From Lichina pygmaea (lineage: Eukaryota > Ascomycota > Lichinomycetes > Lichinales > Lichinaceae), in the NCBI GenBank assembly GCA_963422465.1, contig OY730169.1:2294001-2358000 (forward strand): a stretch of DNA of 64,000 bases, given 5' to 3'. Under the pieces are notes generated by a model. It was not told the origin of the DNA, searched no databases, and saw only the letters and a program-made list of their open reading frames with translations. Below are positions 58,151 to 64,000 of this stretch, one piece after another (position 1 is the stretch's first letter; each line of letters opens with the position of its first letter). The position numbers and the translations under genes are program-made.

Positions 58151-59440
58151 GCGAAGGACGGCTCAGGGGTCAAGCCTTCGCGGCTTCGTTCAGCGCTCGG
58201 CTCGCATCCGGTCTGTTGGATACGACACGGGCGTTCGACCGACGGCATTCTTGGTGTCTTTGCGCGCGCGTCGTGGCCAGAGCGCTCCTATCGAAGGCTT
58301 TCCGGCGACGCTTCTCTTTCTCGGGCGTTGACTGTGGAGTAGGTATGGGGTTTTGCTTGCGCGCGGGGTGTTCACGTCCCGCAGCCTTTCTATCATACTT
58401 ATCGTTCTCTTCTTTTTCTTCTTTTTTTTGCGCGTGCTTTACTCGTCGACTCGCTGGCGTCCTCGTCGCGGCCAGGGTCGCCTCGCCGCGTTGGCTGCTG
58501 CTTCTTGTTTCGTGTCTCTGCGTTGTCCCAACGTTCTTCGCATCTTTACCTCGCCGCGCTCTTCTTTCTCCGCATCGCATGGACCTACCGAACACCTGCT
58601 ACTCTTCACTTGCATACACTTCCTCACGGATCCCAATCCTCCCATGTCTCTGCCACCTCCATCTCGACCTCGACCTCGACCTCAACGATCCCGCCTCCCA
58701 ACACCGCCGTCGACATCTTCCGACCTTCGCCGCCAGCACGGAGATGCATTCGTGAGAAACGTCCCGTCGTCACGATCCGGCGCACTCGCATTGGTACAGG
58801 CTAGAGCCCACTCCACTCCGGACAGCTGTGCCGGGCCAGAGTGAGAGCTCGCCGTACCATTTGCTTGAGCGTGCCTTCTTGTGTCTTGACAGGGTGTGTC
58901 TAGCTGAGTCCTTTGTTGCTGGTGCCGCAATGAGGGGCGGATGGATTGAGATTGCTGTGGGTCTGGTACGGATGGTCGGCCGGGTCGTGCTGTCGTGGTC
59001 TGAAAAGCTGGTTTTGATGACCTTGCGGATGACAAGGTCTCCCTCTCCTCCTCCTCCTCTAGGCGGGATACGCCATGCCTTTCCTCCCCATCCCCAATTC
59101 TCTTCTCTCCTCTCTTGCATCGACCAAGAGTCGATAGATGAACGAACGGGACGGATGAATAGATATCTATATGTCTACCGCCATTGCCACTGCCACTGCC
59201 ACCGCCAAAGGAGTAATTGCCATTCGAGCGTCGTTCTTCCAAAAAAGAAGTGCGAGGCTGAACGTACTCGTACGTACCTGCACGCCAGCCTCTGCCACTC
59301 TGCAACTGTACCTCCACTCGTAGATCGCTAGATGGAACCCCAACTCGTGCCTACAGAGGCTGCTGTGCTCGTAGAGCACTGAACAGTGCGAAGGGTACGT
59401 ATTATTGCACAGCGGTACTTCGTACATACGCAGGGTCCGT
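58151..59440. other. Downstream region of the PPC89-like gene
   Basis: Pyrimidine-rich DNA with a short TCGACC tandem run (about 58662-58682) and a GCCACT run (about 59180-59205). No gene is supported. Confidence 0.4.
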
Positions 59441-60750
59441 AGAGCCTGCGGGGAAGCGTGGCAGAGACCCTGCACGGGATGTCGACTCTGCGCTATGCCT
59501 CGGCATAGCTCAACTGTGGCCCGACAAGATGCCATACCGGTCGGCCCTCCGGCTCCGCGCCGGCTTGCCGAAGGCCCAGAGCAGCATCCTGACACAAGTC
59601 CGGACAGGTAAGATCGGGCTGGCAGCCTTCCTCTGCAAGCGCCGGGTCCCCGACTTCCCAACACCGGCCTGCAGCTGCGGGGTGCAGTGGGAGACTGCCA
59701 GGCATGTAGTGATGGACTGCCCACGGCTGCAACGTGCACGCTGCAGTCTCTTTGCTGCAGCCTCCACTACTGACTACCAGGTGCTGATCTCACACCTGCG
59801 GCCTGCCGCCACCCTTACAGCGTGGATCCTTCACCACGGTGTCCTTCCCCAGTTCTCCTGGGCTCAGGAGCAGCTGGCAGCTGGCTACTAGCCAGCCACC
59901 CCCCCCCCCCCCCCATGTTCCACAGTGACTCGATAGGATAGCGCTAGCAAGGCGCTGCAGGGAGAGGTTTTTCACCCCTAGGGGTTTTCCTAGCCTGTTT
60001 CATAGTGGACCCAGCATAGCCTAGATACACTAGTGCTAGAATGGTGTAGGAATACAAACAACGGACAATTACTCCGATGCCCCCCTCTATGTATGTTTCT
60101 ATCTACGGACGTACCATGCCTCCCTTCTTTCTTCCATGCCCCCCTTAATCCCGTGTCTCACCTAGCTAAGCGAGGTACTTGGTCTACTACTTTAACACTC
60201 ATACAGACCAATGTATCCTTCAAGCTTTAAGCTATACTGATGAGATACTTACAACACCACACAAATGACCATACAAGCTGAAGTACTAGCATTGTCCTCC
60301 TCTCCGTCCCCTTGTCACTGTCACTGTCACTGCCCCCTCAACTTTTGTCGTCACTGTGGTCATCACTATAGTTGTTGCTGTGGTCGTCGCTGTCGTTGTT
60401 GTTGTTGTTGTCGCTGTCATCGTCACTGTCATCATCGCTGTTGCTGTCGCCTCGCATACTCAGTCAACTCTGAATTTGGCTGGTACTTTGATCTGTATGA
60501 CTTTTCAGTGGTAAACAAAGTACCAGGATAGAGGGGGGTATGGAAGAAACGAAGAAGATACGTATAGTACGTACCGCCAACTTAAATTTAGACAGATACT
60601 TCAATCACTATGGGAACTGTCGGGAACAACAAGTACCTCGCTCAGCTAGGTGAGACACGGGGTCGAGGGGGGCATGGAAGAAAGAAGGGGGGCATGGTCG
60701 ATAGAGAGGGGGGCATCGGAGTAATTGTCCGTACAAACAAACAAACAAAC
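59441..60750 (+). mobile_element. 5'-truncated LINE (Tad-like), interrupted by a TIR element
   Basis: The C-terminal 120 codons are open (59529-59891) and include RTGKIGLAAFLCKRRVPDF and the zinc motif CSCGVQWETARHVVMDC, typical of the end of Tad-type LINE polyproteins. A 3' UTR with a C16 run (59899-59914) follows, then a (CAAA)n tail. The inverted-repeat element at 60062-60731 is inserted in that tail, whose remainder continues to about 60750. Its sequence is GC-rich and the frame is intact, so it is younger than the LINE at 6.4-7.7 kb, and it belongs to a different family. The 5' boundary is approximate. Confidence 0.75.
60062..60731. mobile_element. Non-autonomous TIR element (MITE-like), copy 2
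   Basis: The 670-bp element has perfect termini CGGACAATTACTCCGATGCC and its complement, with inverted repeats of about 115 bp. It is flanked by a perfect 9-bp duplication TACAAACAA (60053-60061 and 60732-60740). It matches copy 1 (8293-8974) in inverted orientation, including the GTTGTCGCTGTC-type microsatellite core, here as the complementary strand. A 9-bp duplication plus long inverted repeats fits Mutator-like elements. No protein is encoded, so a transposase in trans would have been needed. Confidence 0.9.
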
Positions 60751-60795
60751 TTCGTACATACGTACAAGTTCCGATACGTGATGCAAGTCACCAGT

Positions 60796-61690
60796 GTCAC
60801 GTGATATGGCAGAGTAGGCAATCCTGAGTTTGCGATGGTCGACGATAAAGTGTCTGTGTCTGTGTGCATCATTTGATGTACGGGGTATGGCTGATTAGTC
60901 TAGGTGGCCAATCCAGATTTTGCGATGGTCGACGATAGAGTGTCCTTGTATGTGTGCGTCATTTGACGTACGGAGTATGGCTGATTAGTCTAGGTGGCCA
61001 ATCCAGATTTTGCGATGGTCGATGATGAAGTCTTTGATGTGCGGCTGAGAGATCATTGTCATACGTATTTAGGGGGTGCGCAAACTGGATTTTGCGATGT
61101 TCGACAGTAAAGTGCTACAAAGTGATGTCATGTGATGTACAGCTGGATGGCCAGGGTGGCTAATCCTAATTTTCCGATGTTTGACGATAGAGATATCATC
61201 ACGTGATATGTAGCTATGGTGGCCCATCCAGATTTTCCGATGTTTGATGATAAAGTGTTCATGTGCGGCTGGCTACCACGTGACGCACACTCAAAAACTC
61301 AGGGTGGATTTGCGATGTTTGACAATAATTAGAGTGCCCATCTGGCTAGTTGATGATGTCATGTGATCTACAGCTGGGTGGGCAATCCTGATTTTCCGAT
61401 GTTTAACGATAGAATGTTCTTGTCCATGTGGGGTTGATTCTCTCATCTGACATCTGGCTGAACAGCCAGCCAGGGTGCACAATCTGGATTTTGCGATGAT
61501 CAACAAGAAAGTGTTTGTACAAGTCTGACAAGATCACATGACATCCAGCTCAATGTCCAATCTTGACTTTGCGATGTTCGACAAAAAAAGTGTCCATGCG
61601 TGGCTAATTGTCATGTGACGTACGCCCAGGTAGCCAGGGTCTGCCATCTAGATTTTGAGATGGTCGACGATAAAGTGACCTTATGTGGTT
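60796..61690. repeat. Degenerate tandem array, about 11 units of 60-100 bp
   Basis: A core resembling TTTTGCGATGKTCGACGATA recurs at about 60830, 60920, 61010, 61090, 61170, 61232, 61310, 61390, 61490, 61569 and 61654. Between cores the sequence diverges, but a second motif, RTCACRTG on either strand, is found at 60796, 61129, 61198, 61277, 61360, 61533 and 61612. The second and third units share a longer near-identical stretch (GTACGGAGTATGGCTGATTA). No open frame spans the array. The RTCACRTG motif equals the yeast CDEI/Cbf1 site. I do not recognise the array as a known repeat. Confidence 0.8.
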
Positions 61691-62229
61691 GGCCGAGGCT
61701 GTGTGGCTGGGGAATGGCACTTGCTGCTGGCACTTGTTGCAAAGAGTGGGCGCCACATATGGAGTGTACTTCTGCCAGATGCTGCAAGTGTGGCCAGGAC
61801 ATCTCCGTACGTGCAGCACTCGTGATCGTTGGGGTTCGGAGTTGAGTGGAATGTGTTTCTTGCACAGTATGGTATGGTGGTGTCTTGGAGGCAAACCACG
61901 GGACTACTCTACGTATGTACTACCGTACGATACGCCAGCTCATGCTTTTTTCTTACGCGGTATTCAACAGCCCAAGGCTCTTGCTTCTCTTCCACACACT
62001 TCCCTTTCCGCCTGCCCAGGGAGTCCGGGATCTATCGTCGGACTCCCCGTTCCAGATGACAGACGGGAAGATCCTTATTGCTCAACTTGGACATGTCACA
62101 CGAGGCGTCGTGGACTGAAAGGCTGGAGCAACTTTCACGGACTGGTGGTCCTCGTTTGTCAATTTTGTCGAATGTGGTGGAGCAAAAAGAACCTCCTGGT
62201 TCGACATGTGCCCCCGGACGTCATCTCCC
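61691..62229. other. Spacer between the array and TFB3
   Basis: No supported gene; the right part is the probable TFB3 3' UTR. Confidence 0.4.
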
Positions 62230-63575
62230 TTAGGAAAACGGATCGGTGCTGCCAACGGCGGTGTCAGGCCTAGCAGCATTGGCGGCAGCAGCGACGGCGA
62301 CGTCGACCGTCGAGCCACCACCGCCGACGCCGGCATCGCCAACGGCTGCCTTCGAGGATCCAGCGCCGCTTGCAGTATCCTCCTCCTTCTTCTCCATCTC
62401 GTCCGCGATGAAGACGCCGAGCCCGGAGAAAGCCTCGACGAGGCTGCGCGTGCAATACTCCGTGACCGTGTACCCTCCGGCCCTCACCGCTGGATCTGTC
62501 CGAGCTCGTTCGAGCCAAGGATGGTCGTAGTGGTCCTGTAGGCTGAAGTACCGATGTGAGATTGTCGTGTCGCCAAAGGGATCGTACGGTTTGGGAGGAG
62601 AGCTAGATCCGGCACCGGCTTTCGTACGCGGCTTCAGCCCCTTGAAAACAAGTGGCAGGCCGGCGGACCCGTTCGGCAAGGTAGAGCTGATACCCGCCAA
62701 GGAGCTGGCGTGCTGCGCGGGTTGCCCAGGGTGGGCTGGACCCTGCAGAGCAACACGGCGAGCCGTACTCCGCTTGAGGAGCACCTTCTGTCCCTCTCGC
62801 GCAATCTTCTCGGCGTTGCCCGTCTGGTCGGTCGCCAGCCGGGATATGATCTCGCGCTTGCCCTCTTCTCGCTCTTCAGCCTCTTCCTCGGCTTCACGCC
62901 GCGCTGCGTCCCGTCGCAAGCGGGCTCTTTCTTTCTCCGCCGCTTCGCGCGCCTCGGCCGTCGCAGATTCCTGCTCGTCGAGCGCCTTGTTGACCGTTAT
63001 CACGTCGGCATTGTCTGCCGCGTATCGTGCGAGTCTTGCTTCGGTCTGAGCCACGTCGACCCCGTTCAGAAGGTTGAAGGTGATCGTCTCGACCTCTTCG
63101 AGGTAGTCGTTGTAATCACGCAGGGTGTCAAACTCCTCCTCGCGTCGGTTGAATCTACGAGTCTCAGCATTCCTAGATAATCTACGGCTTTCGGTGAATA
63201 TTCCAGCACATACATCTTGGTCACTCGCTTCCGTATGTCAACTTCCTTCTCGACGCGAATGTCCTGGAAGGTTTGCTTTCGAAACCGCTGCTTGCGCAGC
63301 GTCCTATGGCAGCCCGCCACTGGACATGGCGCGGGACCATGAGAGTAGATACGATCGACACATGACTCGCACATGCGGTGGTAGCATTCCGGATTGACTA
63401 GGAAGCGCATATTGGGATTGAGGTAGCGCGATGATTTGCACACCGGGCAGATATCTGGGAGGCGTCAGAGGTACGGTATATCAGCTGGAGCTCGCGGATA
63501 GTGTGACAAACCATCTTCTTCTCCCGAGCGCCAAGGCTCGAAGGATCTACCGCCCTGCTGGACGGCCCTCGACAT
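62230..63575 (-). CDS. TFB3: TFIIH subunit Tfb3 (MAT1), RING finger protein
   Basis: Exons 63575-63512, 63454-63214 and 63154-62230 join in phase (introns 57 and 59 bp) to give 409 residues. The N-terminal C3HC4 RING finger is complete: C24, C27, C45, H47, C50, C53, C65 and C70. It is followed by the family block FRKQTFQDIRVEKEVDIRKR and, across the second intron, FNRREEEFDTLRDYNDYLEE. A long charged helix (about 150-215) precedes a Pro/Gly-rich linker and a C-terminal region that ends in low-complexity Ala/Gly. Tfb3/MAT1 bridges the CDK-activating kinase module to core TFIIH and stimulates Kin28/CDK7 in transcription and repair. It is head to head with the next gene. Confidence 0.93.
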
Positions 63576-63819
63576 ATCTGGGGGGTACACTTAGACATCA
63601 TCGCAATCTTCTTGGTGGCGGCATATTAGACATTGCATACCTGGTCGTGCTGGACGAAGGAGCTTGGCTGCCTATGCCTAAATCCGGCGGGGTACGTGCA
63701 CTAAACGCGCAGTTGAGAGGTACCGTACGAAAAGGGGTACGAACGTATTTAGGCAGAACGTTCCCAGATCACTTTCGTCTTGAATCTCCGCTCTCTTTGG
63801 CGCCGAGGCAAGCTCAGCT
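63576..63819. promoter_or_regulatory. Shared promoter of TFB3 and the URI-like gene
   Basis: A 244-bp spacer between two divergent start codons. It contains a GTACCGTAC palindrome near 63720-63730. No specific site is assigned. Confidence 0.5.
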
Positions 63820-64000
63820 ATGGAACCCAATCTGGCCGATGTCGAAGCGCTCCGTCGCAATCTCGAAGATAGGGTGACCAAGCTCCGTCAATCTTTACAG
63901 ACATGGCGGACCTGGGAAGCAGAATATGAAGGGCTGAAGGAGGAGCTCCAAGTTGTCGAGGGTCAACCTTCGTCAGATGATCTGGTATGGACTATTGGCC
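63820..64000 (+). CDS. Probable URI/Bud27 prefoldin-like protein, 5' end only
   Basis: The frame opens at ATG 63820 and stays open for 60 codons to the window edge. The start, MEPNLADVEALRRNLEDRV then TKLRQSLQTWRTWEAEYEGLKEEL, is a prefoldin-type coiled-coil helix. It resembles the N-terminus of fungal URI/Bud27 proteins (prefoldin plus DUF3835), which help assemble RNA polymerases. A GTATGG at 63988 could be an intron donor. The rest of the gene lies outside, so the assignment rests on about 45 residues. Confidence 0.55.
   Translation, partial: MEPNLADVEALRRNLEDRVTKLRQSLQTWRTWEAEYEGLKEELQVVEGQPSSDDLVWTIG

Noticed and set aside
60796-61690. Interpretation of the array as a point centromere
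   Set aside because: RTCACRTG alone is only the CDEI part; no AT-rich CDEII or CDEIII-like element follows, and filamentous ascomycetes have regional centromeres.
1-64000. tRNA, rRNA or CRISPR
   Set aside because: No B-box-like GGTTCRANNCC with a matching A box, no rRNA-like sequence and no regularly spaced identical repeats were seen by eye; CRISPR is not expected in a fungal genome.

Overview
The window is nuclear DNA of a filamentous ascomycete (Pezizomycotina). The genes carry short GT-AG introns (about 50-160 bp), the coding DNA is GC-rich, and the mobile elements are typical fungal types: a chromodomain Ty3 element, Tad-like LINEs, a short terminal-inverted-repeat element and a Helitron-like scrap. 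The species cannot be named from the sequence. Gene models were built by hand, by joining in-phase exons across canonical splice sites.

Layout. 1-9.0 kb is a transposon graveyard: a broken Ty3/gypsy chromovirus on the minus strand, a gag-plus-leader scrap of a second Ty3 element, an AT-rich LINE 3' end, and a 682-bp inverted-repeat element. 9.4-15.9 kb holds a GRDP-like (DUF1399) gene with an apparent 1-nt frameshift and, on the other strand, a seven-helix Frizzled/secretin-like fungal receptor. 15.9-20.5 kb has no gene I can support. 20.6-38.2 kb is a dense block of conserved housekeeping genes: RPS13, SDC1 (COMPASS), FAN1 (interstrand crosslink repair), a membrane protein, DPH2 (diphthamide), JIP5 (60S biogenesis), an amidase and GPI17/PIG-S (GPI transamidase). 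38.5-43.9 kb has element scraps and no supported gene. 43.9-46.9 kb is a large DUF8004-like protein. 47-52.9 kb is gene-poor and holds a small LINE 3' end. 52.9-58.2 kb holds a MARVEL-type four-helix protein and a PPC89/Cep57-like spindle pole protein. 59.4-61.7 kb holds a truncated LINE with a second inverted-repeat element inserted in its tail, then an array of about 11 degenerate units of 60-100 bp. 62.2-64.0 kb holds TFB3/MAT1 (TFIIH) and the 5' end of a probable URI/Bud27 prefoldin-like gene.

The genes do not form one pathway. Three head-to-head pairs share short promoters: SDC1/FAN1, DPH2/JIP5 and TFB3/URI. The DPH2/JIP5 pair joins two translation-linked genes. I see no secondary-metabolite cluster, rRNA, tRNA or CRISPR. 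The most unusual structure is the 60.8-61.7 kb array, whose units combine a conserved core with a recurring CDEI-like RTCACRTG motif. Next come the mirrored pair of inverted-repeat elements that bracket the gene block and the frameshifted GRDP gene.
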